Positions 1 through 6,264 are shown, counted from the stretch's first letter. The stretch is 6,264 bases of DNA from Candidatus Pelagibacter sp. TMED118 (GCA_002170205.2 NHFT02000006.1:192149-198412), one strand, 5' to 3'. Notes: a model not told the origin generated them from the letters alone. Translations and numbers: made by a program.

Positions 1-164
1 TAAGTAGTGAGATAATAAACATATGCAAGTCAAAAAGGGATGATTTTATATTTAGAATGAAAATTACAGGTAAAGAGGAGACAGAAATACTAAAAAAAAG
101 AGTAGAAAAGTTAGAAAAAAAAGTTGAATTTCTAGAAAAAAAAAAATCTAAAAAGGTAAAATGA
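1..164 (+). CDS. C-terminal end of an unidentified protein with terminal coiled coil (5' truncated)
   Basis: An open frame enters from the left edge (first full codon at base 3) and runs 53 codons to TGA at 162-164. I do not recognise the family. The first part reads as ordinary soluble protein (SSEIINICKSKRDDF). The last 30 or so residues are almost all Lys/Glu, with L, V, L, V, L at alternating 4- and 3-residue spacing (TEILKKRVEKLEKKVEFL), a good heptad pattern for a short coiled coil, followed by a basic tail ending KKVK. An ATG at 57 could start a 35-residue peptide. However, the frame stays open upstream of it and no ribosome binding site is clear, so a truncated larger protein is more likely. 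The 3' end overlaps the opposing kinase gene by 17 bases. An 11-A run (136-146) lies in the tail. The coding call is moderately sure; the function is unknown. Confidence 0.6.
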   Translation, partial: SSEIINICKSKRDDFIFRMKITGKEETEILKKRVEKLEKKVEFLEKKKSKKVK

Positions 165-180
165 CCGTCACTTTTAAACC
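137..180 (-). terminator. Candidate intrinsic terminator of the marR-ompR-envZ operon
   Basis: On the minus strand, GGT (180-178), AAAA (175-172) and the complement of TGAC...GTCA can pair with their partners at 155-164 to form a hairpin of about ten pairs, with a 2-base and a 1-base bulge. It is followed directly by TTTTT, AGA and an 11-T run. The arrangement resembles a rho-independent terminator, although it lies inside the last codons of both envZ and the opposing gene. The stem is interrupted and only moderately stable. Confidence 0.4.
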
Positions 181-1461
181 ACCCATTTTTGATTTATCAA
201 GATTAATTTTTCCACCGTGGGCTTTTATTATGTCTGACGATATTGACAAACCTAATCCGACGCTACTTTTCGAAACTGATCTACTTTTATCAATTTTATA
301 AAAAGGTTTAAAAACATTGTCGTATTCTTTTTTTGGTATACCTGGACCGTCATCTTCTATATCTATCACAATATTTTTCCTTATTTTTTTTGCATTAATT
401 TGAATTTTTTTTGCATTTTTTATTGAATTTTCAATAAAATTGTTGAAACATCTTTTAAGCAGCTCTTTTCTGCCTTGGATTAATATTTTATCATTATAAT
501 TAAATTTAATGTCTGTATTTTTATACTTTAAATATATGGCATTGATTAAATCACAGATATCAAAAGTCTCAGTTCTCTCTTCAGCACCAGTTTTTGCAAA
601 TTGTAAGTACTCATTTAACATTTTCTCCATTTCATCAACATCTTCTGAAAGTTCATTTGATATTTTCTTATCGTTAATGAAAGCTAACTGAAGTTTTATT
701 CTAGTAAGAGGTGTCCGTAAATCATGGCTTATACCCGAAAGCATTTCTGATCTTTGTTTTAGATGTCGTTTAATTCTTTTTCTCATTTTGTCAAATTCAT
801 AACCAGCCTTTCTTATTTCTAAAGCACCTGATGGAGTAAACTCTCCAATATCTTCGCCTTTGCCAAATTTTTCAGATGCCTCAGCCAGTTTAATAATTGG
901 CCTTGTCTGGTTTTTTAAAAATATCATTGCTACCGATATAACAAGTAAAGCAGGCAAAGTTATCCAAAAAACAAAGATTCTTGCAGATGAACTTGTTAAT
1001 CGATCTTTTGGTATTAAAAACTCAAAGTGTCCATTGTCATAGGTTATTTTTAAATCAACAAACTTTTTATATGACGTAGTATCAAACCAATAATTAAAAT
1101 AGTTTGATTTAAGTTCTCTTCTAAGAGTTCTATCAATAGGGCTAAACCATCTAGTATCTTTATGTTCTGGGACTTCAACATTATTTTTATAATTTATATT
1201 TATATCTAAGTTTTCTTTGAATAATGAAATAATAAATTCTTTATTTGTATCTTCATTTTCATATGCATTTATGAAAGTTTTGATTTCTGCTACCAATGCT
1301 CTTGTCATACCTTTATTGGTCTTAATCCATAAGCTGTCAAAAAAAACTATAGTTATAGTAATTTGTAATATAATTATTGGTGTTGCTACAATCAATAGTC
1401 CTCTATAAAATAGCTGCTTTGGTAATAGATTTTTAAAAAATTTATTCAATCCATAAAACAT
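148..1461 (-). CDS. envZ: EnvZ-type sensor histidine kinase
   Basis: Inner-membrane sensor kinase that autophosphorylates on His and passes the phosphate to the response regulator encoded just upstream. Numbered from the ATG at 1461 (437 aa): TM1 about 21-42, a periplasmic sensor of roughly 115 residues (47-160), TM2 about 161-182, HAMP about 183-236, and HisKA with the H-box SGISHDLRTPL (His246). The HATPase has N-box Asn345, G1 DDGPGIP (370-376), F-box FKPF (384-387) and G2 VGLGLS (about 401). All catalytic motifs are intact. An in-frame GTG at 1470 would add three residues. The ATG is preferred because AGAGGTG sits about 6 bases before it, and the GTG lies inside that ribosome binding site. 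The gene overlaps ompR by 20 bases. The stretch around LKNQTRPIIKLAEASEKFGKG resembles alphaproteobacterial kinases paired with PetR-like regulators (from memory). The signal sensed cannot be read from the sequence. Confidence 0.93.
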   Translation of the reverse strand: MFYGLNKFFKNLLPKQLFYRGLLIVATPIIILQITITIVFFDSLWIKTNKGMTRALVAEIKTFINAYENEDTNKEFIISLFKENLDININYKNNVEVPEHKDTRWFSPIDRTLRRELKSNYFNYWFDTTSYKKFVDLKITYDNGHFEFLIPKDRLTSSSARIFVFWITLPALLVISVAMIFLKNQTRPIIKLAEASEKFGKGEDIGEFTPSGALEIRKAGYEFDKMRKRIKRHLKQRSEMLSGISHDLRTPLTRIKLQLAFINDKKISNELSEDVDEMEKMLNEYLQFAKTGAEERTETFDICDLINAIYLKYKNTDIKFNYNDKILIQGRKELLKRCFNNFIENSIKNAKKIQINAKKIRKNIVIDIEDDGPGIPKKEYDNVFKPFYKIDKSRSVSKSSVGLGLSISSDIIKAHGGKINLDKSKMGGLKVTVILPF

Positions 1462-2119
1462 AGCCTTCACCTCTTATTGTCTGTAGATATTTAGGTTTCT
1501 TGGGATCATCTTCTATTTTTTTCCTAAGCCTTGTAATTATGACGTCAATAGATCTTTCTTTATCTATATTTATTAAATTCCCTATAATTTCTCTACTTAA
1601 TATTTCACCCGGAGAATTTATCATTTTTTCAAGAAGAATTTTTTCAGTATTATTTATTTTAAATACTTTATTCTTTTTTTTTATATAAAGTTTATTTAAA
1701 TCAATTATCAATGTTTCAAGATTTATTACTCTTTTTATATTTCTATCTAAGGTTTTACTTAAGATATTTTGGATTCTTAAAATTAGTTCTTTCGGCTCAA
1801 ATGGTTTAGGTAAATAGTCATCAGCCCCTATTTCTAATCCCTCAATTCTATCTGAAGACTCTCCTCTAGCAGTCAATAATATTACAGGTGTCTTTAAGGT
1901 TCTTTTGTTGTAACTAATAAAATCAAGACCACTTTTCCCTGGCATCATTACATCTAGTACAATTAAATCGAATTTTACATTTTCTATTTTTTTTTGTGCA
2001 TCTTCAGCGCTATCTGCTGTTGATACAAGGTATTCATTTTGTTCCAAGAACTGTCTTACTAAATTTCTTATACCAGTATCATCGTCAACAACTAAAATAT
2101 GGCTAATTAATTTATTCAT
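1442..2119 (-). CDS. ompR: OmpR/PetR-type DNA-binding response regulator
   Basis: Two-component response regulator of 225 aa, the normal OmpR-family length. The receiver domain (about 6-120) has acidic pocket residues Asp12-Asp14, phospho-acceptor Asp56 in DLIVLDVMMPG, switch Thr83 in LLTARG, and Lys105 in DDYLPKPFEPKEL. The C-terminal winged helix (about 130-223) has the recognition-helix pattern RSIDVIITRLRKKIE (189-203) and the wing motif TIRGEGYVL. It is expected to be phosphorylated by the kinase encoded next to it and to act in the cytoplasm as a transcription factor; its targets are not visible here. The receiver sequence, above all GADDYLPKPFEPKEL, closely resembles PetR of purple alphaproteobacteria as I remember it, so petR is an alternative name. 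The start ATG at 2119 overlaps the marR stop by 8 bases and lacks a clear ribosome binding site, which suggests translational coupling. Confidence 0.93.
   Translation of the reverse strand: MNKLISHILVVDDDTGIRNLVRQFLEQNEYLVSTADSAEDAQKKIENVKFDLIVLDVMMPGKSGLDFISYNKRTLKTPVILLTARGESSDRIEGLEIGADDYLPKPFEPKELILRIQNILSKTLDRNIKRVINLETLIIDLNKLYIKKKNKVFKINNTEKILLEKMINSPGEILSREIIGNLINIDKERSIDVIITRLRKKIEDDPKKPKYLQTIRGEGYVLWIE
1462..1480 (-). promoter_or_regulatory. envZ: Ribosome binding site that decides the envZ start
   Basis: Minus-strand AAGAGGTGAAGGCT directly precedes ATG at 1461. AGAGGTG lies about 6 bases away, the usual Shine-Dalgarno spacing. The same bases encode the R-G-E-G wing motif of the response regulator, and they contain the alternative GTG start at 1470. 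This is the only strong ribosome binding site seen among the genes whose starts lie in the window. Confidence 0.6.
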
Positions 2120-2549
2120 TTATAATTTTTTTTAAAACTGAATTAAAGTGTAACACCTCTGATGAAGAAGAATTTAATAAAGCTCTATAAATTCTTTTTT
2201 TTTGTACTGTAAATATTTCTTCAAATATTAGCTCACCTTTTTTGCTTAAATAAACATGTTTGATTCTCGTATCTTTTTTATCCTTTTCAAATTTAATTGC
2301 ATTTATTTTTATTAGATCATTCAAAACTCTGTTAAGGCTTTGTTTAGTTATTTTGAGTTTTTTTAATAATTCTGAAATTGTGATTCCTCTATATTGAGAG
2401 GTTAAATGTAATGCTTTTTGATGAGCTATACCTATCTCATAATTTTCCAATACTTTTTTTGCATCTGAAAAGGTTTCCTTGTATCCTATGAATAATTTTT
2501 CAATAAAATCTTTCAATTGATCATCTTTTAAGTAAAGAAGCTGTTTCAT
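2112..2549 (-). CDS. MarR-family transcriptional regulator (PetP-like)
   Basis: Small cytoplasmic DNA-binding protein of 145 aa, a usual MarR length. An N-terminal helical dimerisation region (about 1-50) precedes a winged helix-turn-helix at about 55-85 (ITISELLKKLKITKQSLNRV). The wing is KDKKDTRIKHVYLSKKG (about 89-105), with the conserved acidic/Arg hairpin, and a C-terminal helix completes the dimer. The ITKQSLNRVL recognition helix and the GIAHQKALHL segment fit the PetP group, which in alphaproteobacteria sits next to a PetR-type response regulator; that assignment is from memory. It is first in the operon with the response regulator and kinase, and divergent from ilvE across 59 bases. 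MarR proteins usually control their own divergent promoter region, so autoregulation and possible control of ilvE are inferred. The ATG at 2549 has no obvious Shine-Dalgarno sequence. Confidence 0.88.
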   Translation of the reverse strand: MKQLLYLKDDQLKDFIEKLFIGYKETFSDAKKVLENYEIGIAHQKALHLTSQYRGITISELLKKLKITKQSLNRVLNDLIKINAIKFEKDKKDTRIKHVYLSKKGELIFEEIFTVQKKRIYRALLNSSSSEVLHFNSVLKKIINE

Positions 2550-2563
2550 TTTGGTAAGTTATA

Positions 2564-2592
2564 TTGACTTATTATACATACAAAGATATTTT
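2564..2592 (+). promoter_or_regulatory. Candidate ilvE promoter
   Basis: TTGACT (2564-2569, five of six to the -35 consensus) is followed after 17 bases by TATTTT (2587-2592, four of six to the -10 consensus). Transcription would begin close to 2599, giving a very short leader before the ilvE ATG at 2609. The -10 is weak, and other TA-rich hexamers nearby could serve instead. The element interleaves with the opposing marR promoter. Confidence 0.35.
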
Positions 2593-2599
2593 TTGTTAA
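2564..2599 (-). promoter_or_regulatory. Predicted sigma70-type promoter for the marR-ompR-envZ operon
   Basis: Read on the minus strand, TTAACA (2599-2594, five of six matches to the -35 consensus) is followed after exactly 17 bases by TATAAT (2576-2571, perfect -10). Transcription would start near 2564, leaving a leader of about 15 bases before the marR ATG at 2549. This is the only non-coding DNA upstream of the operon. AT-rich DNA produces chance matches, but near-consensus boxes at optimal spacing in the one intergenic gap make this persuasive. Confidence 0.6.
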
Positions 2600-2608
2600 T
2601 AAAATCTA

Positions 2609-3490
2609 ATGATACCCTACGATAAAAGAGAAGGAAAAATTTGGTACAATAACGAACTTGTAGATTGGCAAGATGTTAAACTTCATGTTTTAAGCCATGG
2701 ATTACACTATGCAAGCTGTGTGTTTGAAGGAGAGCGTGTATATGACGGTGACATATTTAAACTAGAAGAACATACTTCAAGATTTTTTCACTCAGCAAAA
2801 AGAATGGGTTTCGAAATACCTTACTCTGAAAATGATATTAATGAGTCATCACGAAAAATTGTTTTAGCACAAAATGTTAAAAATGGTTATGTAAGACCTG
2901 TAGCTTGGAGAGGAAGTGAAATGATGGCAATCTCTGCTCAACAAACTAAAATACATGTAGCTATAGCAACATGGGAGTGGGGATCGTATTTTGATCCAAA
3001 GTTAAAACTAGAGGGAATTAAATTAAATATTTCAAAATGGAGACGTCCTGCGCCTAATACTATTCCGTGGGATACTAAAGCTGCTGGTTTGTATATGATT
3101 TGTACTTTATCAAAACATGAAGCTGAAAAACAAGGTTACGCAGATTCGCTAATGTTAGATCATGAGGGAAATGTAGCAGAGGCTACAGGCGCTAATATCT
3201 TTTTTAAAGACAAAGATGGAGTTTTACACACTCCTATACCAGACTCTTTTTTAGATGGTATAACAAGAAAAACAATAATCGAAATTGCAAAATCAAAAAA
3301 TATAAAAGTCAACGAGAGAAAAATTAAACCAGAAGAATTAAAAAATTTTGTTGGATGTTTTCTGACTGGCACTGCAGCTGAAGTTACACCTGTATCTCAA
3401 ATAGATAAATGTCAATTTAAGGTATGCAGTACTCTTATTGAATTATCCGAGAGTTATCAACAGACAGTCAGAAAAAAAAAAGCTGCTTAA
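2609..3490 (+). CDS. ilvE: Branched-chain amino acid aminotransferase
   Basis: PLP-dependent, fold type IV aminotransferase that moves amino groups between glutamate and the 2-oxo acids of Val, Leu and Ile. This is the last biosynthetic and first catabolic step, in the cytoplasm. The 293 aa align along their full length with remembered E. coli IlvE: N-terminal KIWYNNELVDWQDVKLHVLSHGLHYASCVFEG split as IWYNNELVDW (11-20) and LHYASCVFEG (32-41), then Arg58 in HTSRFFHSAKRM. Next come APNTIPWDTKAAGLYM with the Schiff-base Lys157, the EATGANIFF loop with Glu191, GITRKTII (217-224) and GTAAEVTPV (254-262). The start ATG at 2609 is the first in frame and gives the family N terminus. No ribosome binding site is obvious, and the predicted leader is short. 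The neighbour across the gap is a divergent regulatory operon. The C terminus RKKKAA is encoded over a 10-A run. A D-amino acid or lyase member of class IV is less likely given these motifs. Confidence 0.94.
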   Translation: MIPYDKREGKIWYNNELVDWQDVKLHVLSHGLHYASCVFEGERVYDGDIFKLEEHTSRFFHSAKRMGFEIPYSENDINESSRKIVLAQNVKNGYVRPVAWRGSEMMAISAQQTKIHVAIATWEWGSYFDPKLKLEGIKLNISKWRRPAPNTIPWDTKAAGLYMICTLSKHEAEKQGYADSLMLDHEGNVAEATGANIFFKDKDGVLHTPIPDSFLDGITRKTIIEIAKSKNIKVNERKIKPEELKNFVGCFLTGTAAEVTPVSQIDKCQFKVCSTLIELSESYQQTVRKKKAA

Positions 3491-3498
3491 TTTTTTTT
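3472..3498. terminator. Candidate bidirectional terminator between ilvE and pgsA
   Basis: An A-tract (3472-3481), GCTGC, and a T-tract (3491-3498) form an imperfect palindrome centred on T3484: AAGC/GCTT, two A-A mismatches, then A-T pairs outward. Both convergent genes end inside it. Either transcript would make a weak hairpin with a U-rich arm, so it could serve both directions. The stem has few G-C pairs, so confidence is limited. Confidence 0.35.
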
Positions 3499-4071
3499 AT
3501 CTTCAGAAATTGCATGATCGATACCCTTTCTTAGATAATCGTATCCTGTATATAATGTAAGAAAGGCGGATAACCATAATAATATTATTCCAATTGTTTG
3601 GGCATTATAATCTTGAAAATTTATAATTCTATTACCTGTCTCTCCTAATAATAAAATTGAAATAGCAAACATTTGAAGAAATGTTTTTAGTTTTGCCAAA
3701 CTTGAAACTGGCATATTAACTTTACCTTTAGCTAAAAATTCTCTCAACCCCGATATTAATATCTCACGTGTTAGAATAATAATTGCAGCAACCACCTCAA
3801 AACTTTTGATTGTTCCATTCATTACAAGTAAAATCAAAGCTGTTGCAACAATAATTTTGTCTGCAATTGGATCTAGTAATTCTCCCAATTTAGATTCTTC
3901 TTTAAACATTCTTGCTAAAAGTCCATCTAGAAAATCTGTAAATGAGGCTACAACAAACAGAGTAAAAGGAATTAAGTCTCCGTAAAAACCGGGAAGATAA
4001 AAAGTTATCACAAAAATTGGAACGATTATAATTCTTCCTATTGTAAGATAATTTGGAATTTTAATTTTCAT
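3487..4071 (-). CDS. pgsA: CDP-diacylglycerol--glycerol-3-phosphate 3-phosphatidyltransferase
   Basis: Integral membrane enzyme that joins CDP-diacylglycerol and glycerol-3-phosphate to give phosphatidylglycerol phosphate, the committed step to phosphatidylglycerol and cardiolipin. The 194 aa are typical for PgsA. The CDP-alcohol phosphotransferase signature D-x2-DG-x2-AR-x8-G-x3-D-x3-D is complete: Asp46, Asp49-Gly50, Ala53-Arg54, Gly63, Asp67, Asp71. The N terminus [16 protein letters not shown] is the family's usual opening. Hydrophobic spans lie at about 13-25, 33-46, 73-85, 93-106, 131-142 and 158-175. The choice of PgsA over phosphatidylserine or cardiolipin synthases rests on length, the N-terminal motif, and the adjacent uvrC, a common proteobacterial pairing. 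The ATG overlaps the uvrC TGA as ATGA (4068-4071) without a visible ribosome binding site, so coupled re-initiation is likely. The stop shares TTAA with the ilvE stop. Confidence 0.93.
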   Translation of the reverse strand: MKIKIPNYLTIGRIIIVPIFVITFYLPGFYGDLIPFTLFVVASFTDFLDGLLARMFKEESKLGELLDPIADKIIVATALILLVMNGTIKSFEVVAAIIILTREILISGLREFLAKGKVNMPVSSLAKLKTFLQMFAISILLLGETGNRIINFQDYNAQTIGIILLWLSAFLTLYTGYDYLRKGIDHAISEDKKN

Positions 4072-5903
4072 TCGTGGAAATAATTGTATATTTTTTTTGC
4101 TACTTTCTCTTCTATACCATTAACAGACTTAATTTCATCAAAACTTGCAGACTCCACAGCTTTTGCAGATCCAAAATGGTTTAATAACGCTCGTTTTCTT
4201 ATACCTCCCACACCATCTATTTGATCTAGCAAAGACTTGCTAATACCTCTTTTTCTTTTTGCCCGATGAGCACTAATTGCAAACCTATGCACCTCATCTC
4301 TTATTCTTTGTAAAAAAAATAATGTTGGATCATTTTTTTCAAATTTATATTCTTTTCCGTTATGAAAAAAAGTTTCGTTACCGCTATTTCGTTGTTTGCC
4401 TTTAGCAATAGCTACAACTGGAATATCGTGGAGACCAAGCTCGTTCATCGTATCTCTGGCTGTTGAATACTGACCTTTTCCACCATCCACTAGAACTAGA
4501 TCTGGAAATGACAAATAGTTATCTTTCTCTTGAATTGCTCTTTTAAAACGTCTATTTAAAACCTCTTTCATCATTCCATAATCATCGTTTTCATTACCTT
4601 TATATTTAATATTAAATTTTCTATATCTTTTTTTAATAAAACCCTCTTCCCCATATGCCACAAGAGCTCCCACACTATTTGTACCTTGAATATGGCTATT
4701 ATCGTATACCTCGATCAATTTAATATTATTATCTAAATCAAATTTTCTTGAAACTTCTTCAAATAAGTTTTTGTTATTTTGGCTCTCGTATAATTTTCTG
4801 TTTAGACTATCTTTTGCATTTTTAATCGCTTGATTAATAACTTTTAATTTTGACCCTCTCTTTCCGACAGATATGTTAATTTCCTTATTTTCTTTTTGGG
4901 ACAATGTCTTTTCTATTAATTTTTTTTCTCTAATATCTTCGCTTATTATGATACTTTTTGGGACACTTTTATTTTCATAAAACTGAATAATAAACGAATT
5001 TAAAATATTAGATAGTTTTTCATCCGGATCATGTTTTGGAAAATAAGATTGATTCCCCCAGTTTTGTTTAGATCTATAAAAGAAGACTTGTACACATGTT
5101 TTTCCAGATTCTTTATATGCAGCTATTACATCAGCTTCAATTAAGTTAGCTTCGTTGATTCTTTGAGATGATTGAATGATATTTAGAGATTTAATCCTGT
5201 CTCTTAAAATTGCAGCTTTTTCAAAATCTAACTCTTCACTTGCTGCTTCCATTTGATTTGATAGGCTATTTTGAATTTTTCTAGATTTGCCAGATACAAA
5301 TTCAATTGCATCTTCGACACTTTTTCTATAATCGTAATTTTGAACAAAACCGACACAAGGACCCGAACATCTTTTTATTTGATATAATATACATGGTCTT
5401 TCTCTATTTTTAAAAACTGTATCATCACAAACTCTTAGCTGAAAAATTTTCTGTATCATTTTAATTGTCCAATTTGCTGATCCAGCAGAGGCGAATGGTC
5501 CAAAGAAAAAGCCTTCTTTATTTTTTTTACCTCTGTGTTTAGTAATTTGCGGCCATTTAGACTTGTTCGAAATATAAATAAATGGAAAAGATTTATCATC
5601 TCTCAACAGTATATTAAACTTAGGTTTATATTTTTTTATTAAATTGGCTTCTAAAAGAAGAGCCTCACTCTCATTGGAGGTTGTTGTAATTTCAATTTTT
5701 TTTGTTTGAGAAAGCATTCTCTCAGTTCGTATGATATGATTTTTTTCTGACACATAACTTTTTAGTCTATTAGGTAAATTTTTTGCTTTACCAACGTATA
5801 ATATTTCATCATTTATACTTAACATTTTATACACCCCAGGCAGCTTTGGGATTAGAGGTAGTTGTTTTTTTATTACTTCTTTCCCTATTTCAGAATTACG
5901 CAT
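4068..5903 (-). CDS. uvrC: UvrABC system protein C (excinuclease subunit)
   Basis: Endonuclease of nucleotide excision repair; with UvrB bound at a lesion it makes the 3' then the 5' incision. The 611 aa are full length. The GIY-YIG nuclease (about 17-97) has LPGVYKM (Tyr25), LYVGKAKNL (36-43), Arg46 and metal-binding Glu85. Cys159, Cys171, Cys179 and Cys183 match the spacing of the E. coli cysteines reported to hold a 4Fe-4S cluster. A UVR domain that contacts UvrB lies at about 210-243 ([18 protein letters not shown]). The RNase H-like nuclease has Asp401 in VYDNSHIQG, Asp440/441, Asp473 in LVDGGKGQ and His539 in RDEVHRFAI. Tandem helix-hairpin-helix motifs occupy about 556-611 ([32 protein letters not shown]). 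It is the middle gene of folB-uvrC-pgsA. Its ATG overlaps the folB stop by 8 bases, with only a weak purine stretch (AAGAAG) before it. Nothing essential is missing. Confidence 0.97.
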   Translation of the reverse strand: MRNSEIGKEVIKKQLPLIPKLPGVYKMLSINDEILYVGKAKNLPNRLKSYVSEKNHIIRTERMLSQTKKIEITTTSNESEALLLEANLIKKYKPKFNILLRDDKSFPFIYISNKSKWPQITKHRGKKNKEGFFFGPFASAGSANWTIKMIQKIFQLRVCDDTVFKNRERPCILYQIKRCSGPCVGFVQNYDYRKSVEDAIEFVSGKSRKIQNSLSNQMEAASEELDFEKAAILRDRIKSLNIIQSSQRINEANLIEADVIAAYKESGKTCVQVFFYRSKQNWGNQSYFPKHDPDEKLSNILNSFIIQFYENKSVPKSIIISEDIREKKLIEKTLSQKENKEINISVGKRGSKLKVINQAIKNAKDSLNRKLYESQNNKNLFEEVSRKFDLDNNIKLIEVYDNSHIQGTNSVGALVAYGEEGFIKKRYRKFNIKYKGNENDDYGMMKEVLNRRFKRAIQEKDNYLSFPDLVLVDGGKGQYSTARDTMNELGLHDIPVVAIAKGKQRNSGNETFFHNGKEYKFEKNDPTLFFLQRIRDEVHRFAISAHRAKRKRGISKSLLDQIDGVGGIRKRALLNHFGSAKAVESASFDEIKSVNGIEEKVAKKIYNYFHE

Positions 5904-6264
5904 TACTTCTTTTTTTTGAAATTTGAATTCCTACAGACGAGCAATCTTTTATTATTTCTAATTTTTCGATTTTTATAACTATTTTGTCTATTCTTTTGTC
6001 TTTAAAAATTTCATCAAATATATCCTCTGCTAAAGTTTCTAAAAAATTATAATGTTTGTTTTTAATTAGTTTTTTGATTAGCCTAACTAACTTATCATAG
6101 TTTACAATAGATTTTAAATCTCTGTCGTTTGTTGGTTTTTTATCTTTATAATTGGCCTCTAGACTAAATTTTACTTTTTGGGGTTTTTCTTTCTCAAATT
6201 CAAAATAACCCAATTTAATATCTAATATAAGTTCTTTAATTAAAACTTTTTTTTCATAATTGAA
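5896..6264 (-). CDS. folB: Dihydroneopterin aldolase (5' end outside window)
   Basis: Cytoplasmic folate-pathway enzyme that converts 7,8-dihydroneopterin to 6-hydroxymethyl-dihydropterin and glycolaldehyde. The frame is open to the right edge, giving 122 residues, about the family's full length, so only a few N-terminal codons are probably missing. A TTG at 6213 would start after the conserved first strand ([20 protein letters not shown]), so it is not the real start. Numbered from the edge, visible family features are LGYFEFE (acidic residues 22-24, as in IGVYDWE of E. coli), Tyr56 in VNYDKL, Glu76 in FLETLAED, and Lys101 in [10 protein letters not shown] followed by SVGIQI. These line up with the active-site Glu, Tyr, Glu and Lys of known FolB proteins. 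Pro after the Lys is replaced by Leu, a variant I associate with alphaproteobacterial FolB. It heads the uvrC-pgsA operon as far as visible and overlaps uvrC by 8 bases. Some neopterin epimerases share the fold. Confidence 0.85.
   Translation of the reverse strand, partial: FNYEKKVLIKELILDIKLGYFEFEKEKPQKVKFSLEANYKDKKPTNDRDLKSIVNYDKLVRLIKKLIKNKHYNFLETLAEDIFDEIFKDKRIDKIVIKIEKLEIIKDCSSVGIQISKKRSNA

Noticed and set aside
57..164. Independent 35-residue small protein starting at ATG 57
   Set aside because: The same frame is open upstream to the window edge and no clear ribosome binding site precedes the ATG, so the end of a longer gene is more likely.
509..1408. Three plus-strand open frames of about 60 codons opposite the kinase gene (509-691, 860-1042, 1217-1408)
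   Set aside because: They lie antisense to a kinase with all motifs intact, have no family resemblance or ribosome binding sites, and are Ser/Ile/Phe-rich as expected from the complement of AT-rich coding DNA.
1461..1470. GTG at 1470 as the kinase start
   Set aside because: The GTG is part of the AGAGGTG ribosome binding site, which is correctly placed for the ATG at 1461; the three extra residues add nothing conserved.
1500..1688. Plus-strand open frame opposite the response regulator
   Set aside because: A hydrophobic, Phe/Ile-rich shadow of the winged-helix domain coding strand; no independent support.
3160..3372. Minus-strand open frame inside ilvE
   Set aside because: Antisense to the conserved PLP-binding half of IlvE; no recognisable motif, so a chance frame.
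4068..5903. Possible degenerate or fused UvrC
   Set aside because: Length, domain order, all four cysteines and all nuclease residues are present; it is an ordinary full-length UvrC.
1..6264. Search for tRNA, riboswitch, CRISPR repeats, insertion sequence ends or attachment sites
   Set aside because: No repeated spacer pattern, cloverleaf, transposase motif or long inverted or direct repeats were seen, and there is almost no non-coding space to hold them.

Overview
This window is very AT-rich and almost entirely coding. Seven protein genes are clear, and the tail of an eighth lies at the left edge. The gene set is a MarR / OmpR / EnvZ regulatory operon divergent from a branched-chain aminotransferase gene, and a folB-uvrC-pgsA operon. 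With heavy use of A/T-ending codons, Lys/Ile/Asn-rich proteins and overlaps at nearly every junction, it looks like a streamlined alphaproteobacterium, most likely Pelagibacterales (SAR11). That placement is an inference from composition, packing and protein motifs; no 16S or other marker lies in the window.

Layout. Bases 1-164 (+) hold the C-terminal end of an unrecognised protein that finishes in a short coiled coil. It meets the envZ-like kinase tail to tail with a 17-base overlap. Reading on the minus strand, a MarR-family regulator (2549-2112), an OmpR-type response regulator (2119-1442) and an EnvZ-type histidine kinase (1461-148) form one operon whose genes overlap by 8 and 20 bases. 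A 59-base gap (2550-2608), the only non-coding DNA seen, carries back-to-back promoter-like elements for this operon and for ilvE (2609-3490, +). ilvE meets pgsA (4071-3487, -) tail to tail with a shared TTAA. pgsA, uvrC (5903-4068) and folB (from beyond the right edge to 5896) form a second minus-strand operon with overlaps of 4 and 8 bases. No stretch of 300 bases lacks a gene.

How the genes work together. The kinase/regulator pair is a standard phosphorelay: periplasmic sensor, HAMP, HisKA, HATPase, then a receiver with a winged-helix output. It is co-transcribed with a MarR-type repressor or activator resembling the alphaproteobacterial PetP/PetR arrangement. IlvE performs the last step of Val/Leu/Ile synthesis and the first of their breakdown. 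FolB (folate), UvrC (nucleotide excision repair) and PgsA (phosphatidylglycerol synthesis) are housekeeping enzymes linked by transcription and probably by translational coupling, not by a shared pathway. I found no mobile element, CRISPR array, RNA gene or convincing undescribed system. The points of interest are the compaction, the interleaved divergent promoter and the regulatory trio.
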